A stretch of DNA of 64,000 bases from an uncultured Bacteroidales bacterium (lineage in GTDB: Bacteria; Bacteroidota; Bacteroidia; Bacteroidales; FEN-979). The stretch's first letter is position 1. Every line of letters begins with the position of its first letter. Of this stretch, positions 25,439 through 34,231 are shown one piece after another. A program made the translations under genes and the position numbers. The notes below the pieces were generated by a model. The model ran no database searches. It saw only the letters and a list, made by a program, of their open reading frames with translations, and was not told the DNA's origin. Where the stretch lies: the NCBI GenBank assembly GCA_903887775.1, contig CAISRB010000016.1, positions 78,592-142,591 on the forward strand. Reading direction: 5' to 3'.

Positions 25439-27754
25439 CTAATGGGTACCTGCCATTTCAAATTCAAACAAACCTCCTTCCATAAGCTCTTTATGATGAA
25501 CCACAAGCCCGGTCAAAGGTGCGCCCTGTAAACTTACAGATTTTATATAAATATTCTTTTTACTGAGATTCTTTGCCAGGATTGTAAGGGTTTTCCCATT
25601 TGGAAGCTTTATAATCGCTTTCGAGACGCAGGGGCTGCCTACCGAATAGGCATCGGTACCCGGGCAGACAGGGTAGAACCCAAGTGCGCTGAAGATATAC
25701 CAGGCGCTCATCTGCCCGCAATCATCATTCCCACAAAGCCCGTCAACTGAATTACGATACATCGAATCGATGATCTTATGTATCATTTCCTGGGTTTTCC
25801 AGGGCTCCGAAGTCCAGTTGTACAGGTAGGGGATATGGTGGCTGGGCTCGTTGCCGTGAACATAATTCCCTATCAGGCCCTCGCGGGTAACATCCTCGGT
25901 TTCGGCAAAGTACTTATCGTCGAGATGCATCGTAAACAAAGAATCCAGCCTTTTGATAAAGGCTTTGTCGCCGCCCATGAGCCTGATCAGTCCCGGGATA
26001 TCCTGCTGTACGTGAAAGGAATAATTCCAGGAATTTCCTTCAATGAAGCCCTGGTTGCTGGTACTCAGCGGATCGAAGCCGGCCTGGAATGTCCCGTCAA
26101 TGTTCTTTGGCCTCATAAAGCCTGTGCGCTGATCGAAAATATTTTTATAATTCATCGAACGTTTCTGGTATTTTATCATTTCCCCGTCGGCGAACATCTG
26201 GAGGAGCGGGCCTGAGACGGAATCGTCCGAAACAGCTTCGGCAAGCCTTGAAATGGCGTAGTCGTCATAGGCATATTCGAGCGTCACCGAAGCCGAGTTC
26301 GCGCTTCGCTGAACAGGAACATAACCGAACTTCATATAATCTGTAATTCCTTCGTAATACCTGTTCGTGGATGTACCGATACAAGCACGCAGGGCATATT
26401 CGGCATCAAAGTTCCTTACTCCTTTCACCCAGGCATCGGCAATCACTGCAACACTGTGATAGCCGCTCATACACCAGTCCTCGTTGCCATGAAACGACCA
26501 TACGGGCAGCATCTTTTCGGCGCTCTGGGAATAATGGGCAAGCATCGAGGAGATCATGTCTCCGCTGCGTTGGGGATAAAGCCATGTATAAAAAGGATGC
26601 AGCGCCCTGTATGTATCCCAGAGTGAAAAGACAGTGTAATTGGTAAAGCCTTTTGCCGTGTGGATATCCTGGTCCACGCCACGGTATTTCCCGTCCACGT
26701 CCTCGTAAATCACAGGGTTCATCAGCACATGATAAAAAGCTGTATAGAAATTCACCTTAAGGTTATTGTCAGCCGTAATTATAATCCGTGAAAGCTCTTT
26801 CTCCCAGTTTTGCTGTGCAAGCCGGCATATCCAGTCAAAATCCCAGTTCGGTATTTCCGCTTTGAGGTTTGCGAGGGCGCCTTCCATACTCACGGCAGAG
26901 AGTCCGATTTTAAGTTCTACCTGTTCCCCTTGTGATGTGCTGAACCCGAACCAGGCCCTTATCTTTTTACCGGCCATCTCCGGAAAGTCCTGGTACTGGC
27001 TGAACCTGCGCCAAAATCCACGGTAGACCGGCTTATCCCAGTTTCGCCATCCGCAGGTTGTAAACGGCTTTGAAAAGGCAAGCGCGAAGTACATATAACG
27101 GCTTCTTCCCCAGCCGCTGGTAATGCGGTAACCTGTTATCAGAGTGTCGTTGACCACACGGATGCTGGCCCAAAGGACTTTACCGTCGTAATTATAAATG
27201 CCATGAATGAGGTCGAGTATGATCCGGGCCGAGTCAGCCTGGGGGAAGGTGTACCGGTGGAAGCCGCATCGTTGGGTGGCTGTAAGTTCGGCAGTCACAT
27301 CGGGGCCGTCGAGATGCACCCGGTAATATCCAGGTTCAGCTGTTTCTGTTTCATGGCTGAAAACCGAACGGTATCCTTTTTCCGGATGGTCTGAGGTGCC
27401 CGGATTGAGATGAAAAGGTCCTGTTGCGGGCATGATGAGGAAATCGCCGAGGTCGGAATGCCCCGTGCCGTTAAAGTGAGTATGGCTGAAGCCCACAATG
27501 GTTTTATCATCATACTGGTAGCCAGCGCAGTAGCGATATACCTTAGGATTGTATTTCCCCTCTGCATCGTAAGGGATGGTATCCGTATCGGGACTGAGCT
27601 GAACGAATCCAAAAGGCATACAGGCCCCGGGAAAGGTATGCCCCATTTCGCGGGTGCCTATCAGAGGTTTTACGTAGGAGATGAGTGCAGTCTGCTGGGC
27701 GGTTGCGAAAAAGATATCCGCAAGCAAAGCTGCAAGAAAAAAGAGTTTTTTCAT
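25439..27754 (-). CDS. GH92 family alpha-1,2-mannosidase
   Basis: 771 residues, the normal length of the family. A signal peptide (LFFLAALLADIFFATAQQ) precedes the N-terminal beta-sandwich (YVKPLIGTREMGHTFPGACM, GFVQLSPDTDT) and the (alpha/alpha)6 catalytic domain with YTVFSLWDTYRALHPFY, HGNEDWCMSGYHS, GNSWNYSFHVQQD, EPSHHIPYLYNW and GLCGNDDCGQMSAWYIFSAL. GH92 enzymes are calcium-dependent exo-mannosidases acting on high-mannose N-glycans or similar. The missing regulator and transporter genes show it is not in a full polysaccharide-utilisation locus here. Confidence 0.95.
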   Translation of the reverse strand: MKKLFFLAALLADIFFATAQQTALISYVKPLIGTREMGHTFPGACMPFGFVQLSPDTDTIPYDAEGKYNPKVYRYCAGYQYDDKTIVGFSHTHFNGTGHSDLGDFLIMPATGPFHLNPGTSDHPEKGYRSVFSHETETAEPGYYRVHLDGPDVTAELTATQRCGFHRYTFPQADSARIILDLIHGIYNYDGKVLWASIRVVNDTLITGYRITSGWGRSRYMYFALAFSKPFTTCGWRNWDKPVYRGFWRRFSQYQDFPEMAGKKIRAWFGFSTSQGEQVELKIGLSAVSMEGALANLKAEIPNWDFDWICRLAQQNWEKELSRIIITADNNLKVNFYTAFYHVLMNPVIYEDVDGKYRGVDQDIHTAKGFTNYTVFSLWDTYRALHPFYTWLYPQRSGDMISSMLAHYSQSAEKMLPVWSFHGNEDWCMSGYHSVAVIADAWVKGVRNFDAEYALRACIGTSTNRYYEGITDYMKFGYVPVQRSANSASVTLEYAYDDYAISRLAEAVSDDSVSGPLLQMFADGEMIKYQKRSMNYKNIFDQRTGFMRPKNIDGTFQAGFDPLSTSNQGFIEGNSWNYSFHVQQDIPGLIRLMGGDKAFIKRLDSLFTMHLDDKYFAETEDVTREGLIGNYVHGNEPSHHIPYLYNWTSEPWKTQEMIHKIIDSMYRNSVDGLCGNDDCGQMSAWYIFSALGFYPVCPGTDAYSVGSPCVSKAIIKLPNGKTLTILAKNLSKKNIYIKSVSLQGAPLTGLVVHHKELMEGGLFEFEMAGTH

Positions 27755-27895
27755 GGTCTGAGGGCTTGATCAAAAACAGGACGACCTGCAAATATGGTGA
27801 AAAACTTTTGTTGCTTAAAACAGTTGATTTATTTAAATTTGTATGTCTTCTATCGCTATGCTACTGCCTTTATATTTTTCCAATCAGGCTGCCTT

Positions 27896-28960
27896 ATGAA
27901 AAAGTTATTCGTTCTTATAACCAGTTTGCTGCTCTCTTCTACAGTTTCATCCCAGTACTGCCTGCATGACGGAAGAGGTTTCTATACGCAGGAGGATGTC
28001 GATAAGTTTCCGACCGATAATCCGAATTGCAAGGTGATACAGGGGGATATCATCATCAGCGGAGGGGATATCAAAAACCTCGACAGCCTCATGGGGGTGA
28101 CTTCCATCGAGGGATATCTTGATATTACGCATACCGAGCTTTTATGGTCTTTAAAAGGACTTGACAGCCTGCAAACCATAGGTGGACGTTTCGGAATATA
28201 TGCCAACTCTGGATTATTCAATCTGGAGGGCCTGGGCAGGTTAAAGTCGGTGGGAGGGGTTTTCGAGATATTTGGCAATCCTTATCTTGTAAACCTGAAA
28301 GGTCTTGACACCCTGGCGTTTATAGGGAAAAATCTCTGGATCGGCGCCAACCCTGTCCTCGACAGCCTGAAAGGACTGAAAAACCTTTCTGCCATTGGGG
28401 GGCTTCTCCAGATCAATGACAACTTTTCATTAACGAACCTGAGGGAGCTTGACAACCTGAAATCGATAGGCGGGGAGATCATCATCAATTCGAACCCTTC
28501 GCTCATAAGGTTAAACGGTCTTGACAGTATCAATGCCGGTTCCATAGGTGGTTTGGTCATTTATGATAACGAAAACCTGTCGGTTTGCTCCGTTTATGGT
28601 ATTTGCCGTTACCTGGAAATCTCATACGCCAGCGTTTCTATTTATCATAATGCGGTTGGTTGCAACAACAGACCTGAAGTGAAAGCGGGTTGCGATACCT
28701 TGTCGGTAGAGAATCTGAATTCTTACAAGGTATGTTCGATATACCCGAACCCCTCAGCCGGCAAAATCAATGTTGAAATTTCGGAAGATCAACTCCCGGG
28801 TAAACTGTCGGTGCTGGATCTTAACGGGGTGGAATTACGGTCACAACCCATCGTCAAAGCGGTGAACTGCGTTGACATCAGCGATCTTAAGAAAGGTGTA
28901 TATATTGTAAGGCTGATAAACAGAAACACCGTTGAGACAATTAAAATGATCAAGGAATAG
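27896..28960 (+). CDS. Leucine-rich/receptor L-like surface protein with T9SS type A domain
   Basis: About 354 residues from ATG 27896 (MKKLFVLITSLLLSSTVSSQ signal); the upstream ATG 27794 would precede this signal peptide with an unsuitable leader. The mature part contains repeated segments (LDSLMGVTSIEGYLDITHT, LKGLDSLQTIGGRFGIYANS, LKGLDTLAFIGKNLWIGANP, LRELDNLKSIGGEIIINSNP) with about 24-residue spacing, like receptor L-domains. The last 80 residues are a T9SS type A domain (CSIYPNPSAGKINVEI, KKGVYIVRLIN). It is likely a surface-binding protein. Its TAG is directly followed by the nth ATG. Confidence 0.88.
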   Translation: MKKLFVLITSLLLSSTVSSQYCLHDGRGFYTQEDVDKFPTDNPNCKVIQGDIIISGGDIKNLDSLMGVTSIEGYLDITHTELLWSLKGLDSLQTIGGRFGIYANSGLFNLEGLGRLKSVGGVFEIFGNPYLVNLKGLDTLAFIGKNLWIGANPVLDSLKGLKNLSAIGGLLQINDNFSLTNLRELDNLKSIGGEIIINSNPSLIRLNGLDSINAGSIGGLVIYDNENLSVCSVYGICRYLEISYASVSIYHNAVGCNNRPEVKAGCDTLSVENLNSYKVCSIYPNPSAGKINVEISEDQLPGKLSVLDLNGVELRSQPIVKAVNCVDISDLKKGVYIVRLINRNTVETIKMIKE

Positions 28961-29599
28961 ATGCGTCAGCTGGAACGTTTTAAGCAGGCTATTGCTTATT
29001 TCCTGGAACACCGCCCCCAGGCTGAAACAGAACTTGTTTATACCGATCCTTATGAACTGGCGGTTGCCGTGATACTTTCGGCACAGTGCACCGATAAACG
29101 CGTGAATATGATCACGCCTGCCCTGTTCAGGCAATACCCTACGGCTCTGAGCCTGGCGAAGGCGAAACATGAGGAAGTGTTTGAGCTGATCAGAAGCTGC
29201 TCCTATCCGAATAATAAAACAAAGAACATCATCGGTATGGCGAAGGCGCTGGTCAACGATTTTAACGGTAAAATGCCTTCAGATATCGACGAGCTTCAGA
29301 AGCTTCCGGGCATTGGCCGTAAAAGCGCAAACGTACTGGCAGCCGTGATATTCAACAAGCCGGCTATGGCTGTAGACACTCATGTTTTCAGGGTCGCAGC
29401 AAGGATAGGACTTACGGTCAACGCTAAAAACCCCTACCAGGCTGAGATGCAACTGATAAAACATATCCCCCGGGATCTTATCCCTCTGGCTCATCACTGG
29501 CTTATATTGCACGGAAGATATGTATGCCAGGCACGCAAACCGAAATGCGATGAATGCGGACTGCAAGCGATCTGTAAATATTATCAAAGCAAAAGCTAA
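28961..29599 (+). CDS. nth: Endonuclease III
   Basis: 212 residues, the usual length. It is a DNA glycosylase/AP-lyase that removes oxidised pyrimidines. The helix-hairpin-helix LPGIGRKSANVLAAV has the catalytic Lys; VDTHVFRVAARIG holds the catalytic Asp; and the C-terminus carries the 4Fe-4S loop C-x6-C-x2-C-x5-C (CQARKPKCDECGLQAIC). It starts immediately after the stop of the preceding surface-protein gene, an odd pairing that probably reflects transcriptional read-through rather than function. Confidence 0.97.
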   Translation: MRQLERFKQAIAYFLEHRPQAETELVYTDPYELAVAVILSAQCTDKRVNMITPALFRQYPTALSLAKAKHEEVFELIRSCSYPNNKTKNIIGMAKALVNDFNGKMPSDIDELQKLPGIGRKSANVLAAVIFNKPAMAVDTHVFRVAARIGLTVNAKNPYQAEMQLIKHIPRDLIPLAHHWLILHGRYVCQARKPKCDECGLQAICKYYQSKS

Positions 29600-29656
29600 G
29601 ATGCAGGATGCTTGTTATCAGGCATCCCGCAGCCCATATCCTACATCCTGCATCAT
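29600..29656. repeat. GATGCAG-type inverted repeat between nth and recA
   Basis: GATGCAGGATG at 29600-29610 is complementary to CATCCTGCATC at the right end (29644-29654), and a GCATCCCGCAGCC piece lies between. The sequence has a 7-base period (GATGCAG). It may serve as a terminator for nth or belong to the repeat population of this genome; no T-tract follows on the plus strand beyond ATATTTT. Confidence 0.5.
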
Positions 29657-29685
29657 ATTTTGTTGAAAACTAAATCTTAATCCGT

Positions 29686-29716
29686 CGGAAAATCCGGACA
29701 GGTTTTAATATTTTTG
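29686..29716 (+). promoter_or_regulatory. Putative regulatory site and -7 box upstream of recA
   Basis: CGGAAAATCCG (29686-29696; CGGA and TCCG arms round AAA) lies upstream of TATTTTTG (29709-29716), a match to the TAnnTTTG -7 box. The 11-mer recurs in inverse orientation at 24226-24236 upstream of a T9SS cargo gene. Whether it is an SOS or other operator is not known. A strong AAAGGAGG ribosome-binding site stands before the recA ATG, unusual for this phylum. Confidence 0.35.
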
Positions 29717-29826
29717 AATAAAAATTAGCACGCATACATATCACTTTTTGCCCTCATCCCGGATAAAGAGTAAACATTTGTCAGCAGTTTGCTGATGAGA
29801 TGGGAATTTAAAGAAAAGGAGGAAAA

Positions 29827-30831
29827 ATGTCACAGGAAGTAAACAAAGAAAAAGTTAAAGCCCTTCAGCTTACACTCGATAAGCTTGAAAAGGCATACGG
29901 AAAAGGCACTATCATGCGCCTTGGCGATAATGCAATTGAAGCTGTGGATGTGATCAAAACGGGATCTATCGGGCTGGATGTTGCTTTAGGGATAGGCGGA
30001 TTGCCGAAAGGGAGGGTGACTGAGATTTATGGACCTGAGTCCTCGGGAAAGACTACCCTGGCACTTCATGCGATCGCCGAAGCCCAGAAATCAGGAGGCA
30101 TTGCCGCTTTCATTGATGCTGAGCACGCTTTCGACCGGTTTTATGCACAGAAGCTGGGTGTGGACGTTGAGAATCTGCTGGTCTCTCAGCCAGATAATGG
30201 AGAACAGGCGCTTGAAATAACAGAAAACCTGATCCGTTCCGGAGCCATTGATATTATTGTCATTGATTCGGTCGCAGCTCTTACCCCAAAAAGCGAGATT
30301 GAAGGGGAAATGGGTGATTCGAAAATGGGTTTGCAGGCCCGCCTTATGTCTCAGGCACTGAGGAAACTCACATCGACGATCAGCAAAACACAGACCTGTT
30401 GTATTTTCATCAATCAGCTCCGTGAAAAGATCGGTGTGATGTTCGGAAATCCGGAGACGACCACCGGCGGAAATGCGCTTAAGTTCTATGCCTCCGTACG
30501 GCTTGACATCCGCAAGCAAACGCAGTTAAAGGATGGTGAAGAAGCGATAGGAAACCGTGTGAGGGTGAAGGTCGTTAAGAACAAGGTTGCTCCTCCTTTC
30601 CGAAAAGCGGAATTCGATATCATTTTTGGTGAAGGTATCTCGAAACCCTATGAAATACTGGACCTTGCCGTTGAAAACAACCTGATCAAGAAAAGCGGTT
30701 CCTGGTTTAGCTATGGAGATACGAAACTGGGGCAGGGCAGGGATGCGGTGAAAAAACTCATACAGGATAATCCTGAACTGATGGACGAGCTCGAAGTCAA
30801 GATCAAAGAACTGCTTAAAACCCAGAAATAG
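29827..30831 (+). CDS. recA: Recombinase RecA
   Basis: 334 residues, the standard length. Walker A is [15 protein letters not shown] near residue 68, with [74 protein letters not shown] (the last being the DNA-binding loop 2 region). It polymerises on single-stranded DNA, drives strand exchange and triggers self-cleavage of S24 repressors such as the one at 39809-40612. It is preceded by a very clear ribosome-binding site. A TPR lipoprotein gene follows one base after its stop. Confidence 0.99.
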   Translation: MSQEVNKEKVKALQLTLDKLEKAYGKGTIMRLGDNAIEAVDVIKTGSIGLDVALGIGGLPKGRVTEIYGPESSGKTTLALHAIAEAQKSGGIAAFIDAEHAFDRFYAQKLGVDVENLLVSQPDNGEQALEITENLIRSGAIDIIVIDSVAALTPKSEIEGEMGDSKMGLQARLMSQALRKLTSTISKTQTCCIFINQLREKIGVMFGNPETTTGGNALKFYASVRLDIRKQTQLKDGEEAIGNRVRVKVVKNKVAPPFRKAEFDIIFGEGISKPYEILDLAVENNLIKKSGSWFSYGDTKLGQGRDAVKKLIQDNPELMDELEVKIKELLKTQK

Positions 30832-30832
30832 C

Positions 30833-31855
30833 ATGAGAATTTTCATTCTTTGGGCTGTTTGTTTACTGACGATCCTGAACCTGGCCTGTACCAGGGGGAC
30901 TGAAAAACACGGCAAATTAAGCGGGGAGGACTCGCTCAGGGTTACTCTGGCGGACCTGAACAGGCAGATCGCTACTGATGAAAAGGACGCCGGGCTTTAT
31001 GAACAGAGGGCGAAACTGTATATTTCCCTGAAGGAGATCAACCAGGCTTTAAATGATATTAACAAGTCGTTGCAGATTGATCCGAAGAAAGCCGCTTCCT
31101 ATATAACCTTGTCGGATATCTATTTGCTTATGGGACAACCGCAGAACTGCGAGGAATCGCTTCAGAAGGCAGTGTCGCTGGATCCGAAAAATATAAATGC
31201 CAACCTGAAACTGGCGAACCTTTACCTGATCGTTAAGGATTATAAGAAGGTCGACCAGTATGTAAAGGAGGTTCTAAGCCTGGATAAAACTAACTCAACG
31301 GCCCGGTTTACAAGGGCTATAGCATTGCTCGAAACCGGTGATACAGCACATGCTGTCGGCGACCTGATGGATGCGGTTAAACTGAATCAATCATATTTTG
31401 AAGCATATATGCAGTTAGGTGAGCTGTTTGCCATCCGGAAAGATCCCCTGGCTGCAGCTTACTTCAATAATGCCCTGAGGGTGCGCCCTAACAGTAAAGA
31501 AGCGCTTTATAACCTGGGGATGTTCTACCAGGAAAGCGGCCAGTACGAGAAGGCAATCGCTGCTTATGAAGTGCTGGGCAAGGCGGATACCACATTCAGG
31601 GATGCGCCTTATAATATCGGTTATATCAACCTGGTTTACCTTCAGGATTTTACAAAAGCTGTGGAGTATTTTTCAAAGGCTATAGCGCGAGATCCTAAAT
31701 ATGCCGAATCATGGTATAACAGGGGATTAAGCTATGAACAGCTAAAGGAATACCAGAAAGCTTATGATGATTACCAGAAGAGCCTGAAATTGAAAGTGAA
31801 TTATGAAAAAGCAATTACAGGCCTGAACAGGCTCGATAAATGGGTCAGGAAATAG
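30833..31855 (+). CDS. TPR-repeat lipoprotein
   Basis: 340 residues. Lipoprotein signal with lipobox LNLAC at residues about 15-19, so anchored in a membrane from the periplasm. The mature part contains about seven tetratricopeptide repeats (for example GLYEQRAKLYISLKEINQAL, ALYNLGMFYQESGQYEKAI, ESWYNRGLSYEQLKEYQKAY). TPR lipoproteins of this size act as scaffolds in gliding, secretion or cell-envelope complexes; no specific partner can be named. It directly follows recA, separated by one base, which suggests cotranscription. Confidence 0.9.
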   Translation: MRIFILWAVCLLTILNLACTRGTEKHGKLSGEDSLRVTLADLNRQIATDEKDAGLYEQRAKLYISLKEINQALNDINKSLQIDPKKAASYITLSDIYLLMGQPQNCEESLQKAVSLDPKNINANLKLANLYLIVKDYKKVDQYVKEVLSLDKTNSTARFTRAIALLETGDTAHAVGDLMDAVKLNQSYFEAYMQLGELFAIRKDPLAAAYFNNALRVRPNSKEALYNLGMFYQESGQYEKAIAAYEVLGKADTTFRDAPYNIGYINLVYLQDFTKAVEYFSKAIARDPKYAESWYNRGLSYEQLKEYQKAYDDYQKSLKLKVNYEKAITGLNRLDKWVRK

Positions 31856-31915
31856 GGAGCATCACCGGAGCATCTGAAAACTCAAAACCTTTCCCGGGTC
31901 TCACAAGCGGGTAAT

Positions 31916-32263
31916 TTACTTTCGGGAAAGTTCGGCTTTTAAAGCAGATAGTTCATCCATTAATTTCGTACAAGCCAATTTCAAATCTTCAACAACTTTC
32001 TGCAAACCTGCAGAGGTCTTATTCTTCGCCATTTCATCCAGTTTACGTGACAGCTCGATGGTTTCAGGGTCCTGAAAGTTGGCAACAACCCCTTTCAGGC
32101 TGTGAGAATTAAACTTCAGCTGGACAAAATCATTATCGAGGATGTTTTTCTCGATCTTTTCAAAACGTTCAGGATATTCTTCGAGGAAGATATCGATGAT
32201 CTCAATAATCGTCTCATTATCGAAATACTGGAAGTTCTGATGTAATTTCTGCCTGTCGATCAT
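31916..32263 (-). CDS. Hpt (histidine phosphotransfer) domain protein
   Basis: 115 residues, a single Hpt four-helix domain. The phospho-accepting His lies in FNSHSLKGVVANF near residue 54. Such proteins relay phosphate between hybrid sensor kinases and response regulators. A well-formed promoter precedes it on the minus strand (TATATTTG at 32280-32287, TTG at 32308-32310, 20 bases apart). The kinase partner is not identifiable; the kinase at 51831-53021 lacks a receiver domain. Confidence 0.88.
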   Translation of the reverse strand: MIDRQKLHQNFQYFDNETIIEIIDIFLEEYPERFEKIEKNILDNDFVQLKFNSHSLKGVVANFQDPETIELSRKLDEMAKNKTSAGLQKVVEDLKLACTKLMDELSALKAELSRK

Positions 32264-32279
32264 AATTCAACGTTTGTTG

Positions 32280-32310
32280 CAAATATAAATAATTAAGTTT
32301 TCGCAGGCAA
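32280..32310 (-). promoter_or_regulatory. Promoter of the Hpt gene
   Basis: On the minus strand TTG (32310-32308), a 20-base spacer, then TATATTTG (32287-32280), matching the Bacteroidota TTG-N19/20-TAnnTTTG promoter. It lies about 17 bases before the ATG. Confidence 0.6.
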
Positions 32311-32313
32311 TAA

Positions 32314-34215
32314 TTATTGTGATAATGAAACGACCGACGGAACCGAAGAGTTGTAATCTCTGAACTGCTGATCAGGCGGTTCTGAAAAATTCAGCTGAAG
32401 CCAAGGTACGCCTTCAGCCGGAGTAGGATAGAAATAGGCGCTGATGAGGAAGGTGGGAAAGATAAGGTTGTCGTTCTTGATCAGAAGCCCGAATCCAACC
32501 CCCGTATAAAATTTGGTCATGAAGAGCTTCGAATAGCCATCATTCCTGAAACCGCCTGCAAACATACCGGTAAGGGCAAACCTGAACCCATATAAGTACC
32601 AGGGAGTAAAGGCCACGGTTGCAAAATAGGCTGAGATGGAACTCACTCCCCTGAAAACTGTGTCGGAACTATAATTGTTGATACGCATGTCCTGGTTTAA
32701 ATAGGCAAAATCGCCGTTCGTCGACGTACGCAGGAATCCCTGCCTGTATACCGAGAATATATAGGTCCTGAATTTGTAACGTTTACCCGGAGTGAAGTAG
32801 AGATAGGTCATATAATTCAGCCTGGCAACAAAAACACCATCCTCGAAGGTCCTGCGGTTAAAAAAAGCACCTAAATCAAGTCGGCCCTGAAGATAGCCGA
32901 ACTTCTTTATGAAATCTCCCTGGGCATATGTCAATCCTGTATACAGACGTGTGTAAAAATTAGTGTACTGGGGCCCGAACGTAAGTTGCATCAGTCTTCC
33001 ATACGGTATGTTCTCAGTCTTTCCGAAATTTAAAAAATAATCGATCAGGTAATAGTTGTTTCTTGAAAATGCAACACTGGCAAGTAATTGCCTTACATCA
33101 TAATAACCCCTGTTTGAATCCAGGCTGATTGTTGGCCCCTGCAGGAATGTCGTGGCCTGGAAGCAAGCGGAAACTATAAAACGGGTAGGGATTTTATACT
33201 CAGGGATCTGGTATGACCGTCCCAGCCATATATACCCTGAATTGGCTTTACTGTACCTGGGATTCTCCTCATCAGGGCCATAGGCGAGTTTATTATACTG
33301 GTATGATAACCCGCCCGCGTATTTTGTACGGTTTGTTGTAAAGGGACGATCGAGCCAGAAGCCTACGTTCACCTGGTGAAGGTCATCCTGGTAATAGTTA
33401 AGGGTCAGATCGGTAAATGTGCCCAAGATGTTGGTATAGGTATAGGAGAACCCGTCAAATCTGGCAAAGGGTGCACGCAATGTGGCAAAGGAAAAATTCA
33501 GGGAAAGGCGGTCGCCCAGACCGGCAAAATTGGCATCGAATAAACGGAAGTTTATTTTATTGGGAGTAATGGTTGGAACGACCACCCCGATAGACCAAAT
33601 ATCTTTCGTCACAACAAGCACGTCAACCGAATCTTCTGATTCAGCCGGAATAACCATTACTCTGGCATCTGTAATGTAATTGAGATCTTTTAAAATACGC
33701 TCCTGGTCGGCCATTACATAAGGGTCTACAGCCTGACCCTCCCTGATCAGTATCATCTTTCGTATAACAAAAGGTGCCGATTGAATATGCACCACGTTCA
33801 GAAATTTCCCTACACCGGGAGGTGGTTTTCTTGCTGTATCTATTACAGTGGGTCCAAAAGGATCGAGGGAAACAATATGGATTTTACGGATTATTTTACC
33901 TTCATACTCCTTGTAAGGATTTTCACTGGCCAATGCCTGAACCGTATCAGGCAGGGAACTGATCTGTGGGGCAGCAAACGCCAGACTGTACAACAGCTTC
34001 GTGACCTTGTGGCGTTTGAAGCGCTGATATACGGAGTCGTAGAATATTTTTGTTTTCTGGGTTTGCTTTTTGTTCATCAGGCTGTCATCCTTCGGTGCAA
34101 GGATAGACTTCTCCTTTTCGGGAACCTGAGCACGAAGAGAAGTGAAGGAAAGCGTGCAAAGCAGGCACAGGGTCAGAATACCATAGTTCATTGCTTGTCT
34201 GCCCCTGCGTTTCAT
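32314..34215 (-). CDS. Outer-membrane BamA/TamA-like barrel protein
   Basis: 633 residues with a signal peptide ending in SFTSLRAQ. After a low-complexity linker there is a POTRA-like segment (about 105-205: KIIRKIHIVSLDPFGPTV, IREGQAVDPYVMADQERIL, DARVMVIPAESEDSVDVLVV), then a long beta-strand-rich region with alternating aromatic residues ending near SVPSVVSLSQ. This organisation matches the Omp85 superfamily: an outer-membrane barrel for insertion or export of proteins. The terminal Phe or Tyr of classical barrels is missing. It is not the main BamA, which normally has five POTRA domains. Convergence with the Hpt gene is not seen; both are on the minus strand. Confidence 0.8.
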   Translation of the reverse strand: MKRRGRQAMNYGILTLCLLCTLSFTSLRAQVPEKEKSILAPKDDSLMNKKQTQKTKIFYDSVYQRFKRHKVTKLLYSLAFAAPQISSLPDTVQALASENPYKEYEGKIIRKIHIVSLDPFGPTVIDTARKPPPGVGKFLNVVHIQSAPFVIRKMILIREGQAVDPYVMADQERILKDLNYITDARVMVIPAESEDSVDVLVVTKDIWSIGVVVPTITPNKINFRLFDANFAGLGDRLSLNFSFATLRAPFARFDGFSYTYTNILGTFTDLTLNYYQDDLHQVNVGFWLDRPFTTNRTKYAGGLSYQYNKLAYGPDEENPRYSKANSGYIWLGRSYQIPEYKIPTRFIVSACFQATTFLQGPTISLDSNRGYYDVRQLLASVAFSRNNYYLIDYFLNFGKTENIPYGRLMQLTFGPQYTNFYTRLYTGLTYAQGDFIKKFGYLQGRLDLGAFFNRRTFEDGVFVARLNYMTYLYFTPGKRYKFRTYIFSVYRQGFLRTSTNGDFAYLNQDMRINNYSSDTVFRGVSSISAYFATVAFTPWYLYGFRFALTGMFAGGFRNDGYSKLFMTKFYTGVGFGLLIKNDNLIFPTFLISAYFYPTPAEGVPWLQLNFSEPPDQQFRDYNSSVPSVVSLSQ

Positions 34216-34231
34216 CGCTGTATTGCCAGCT

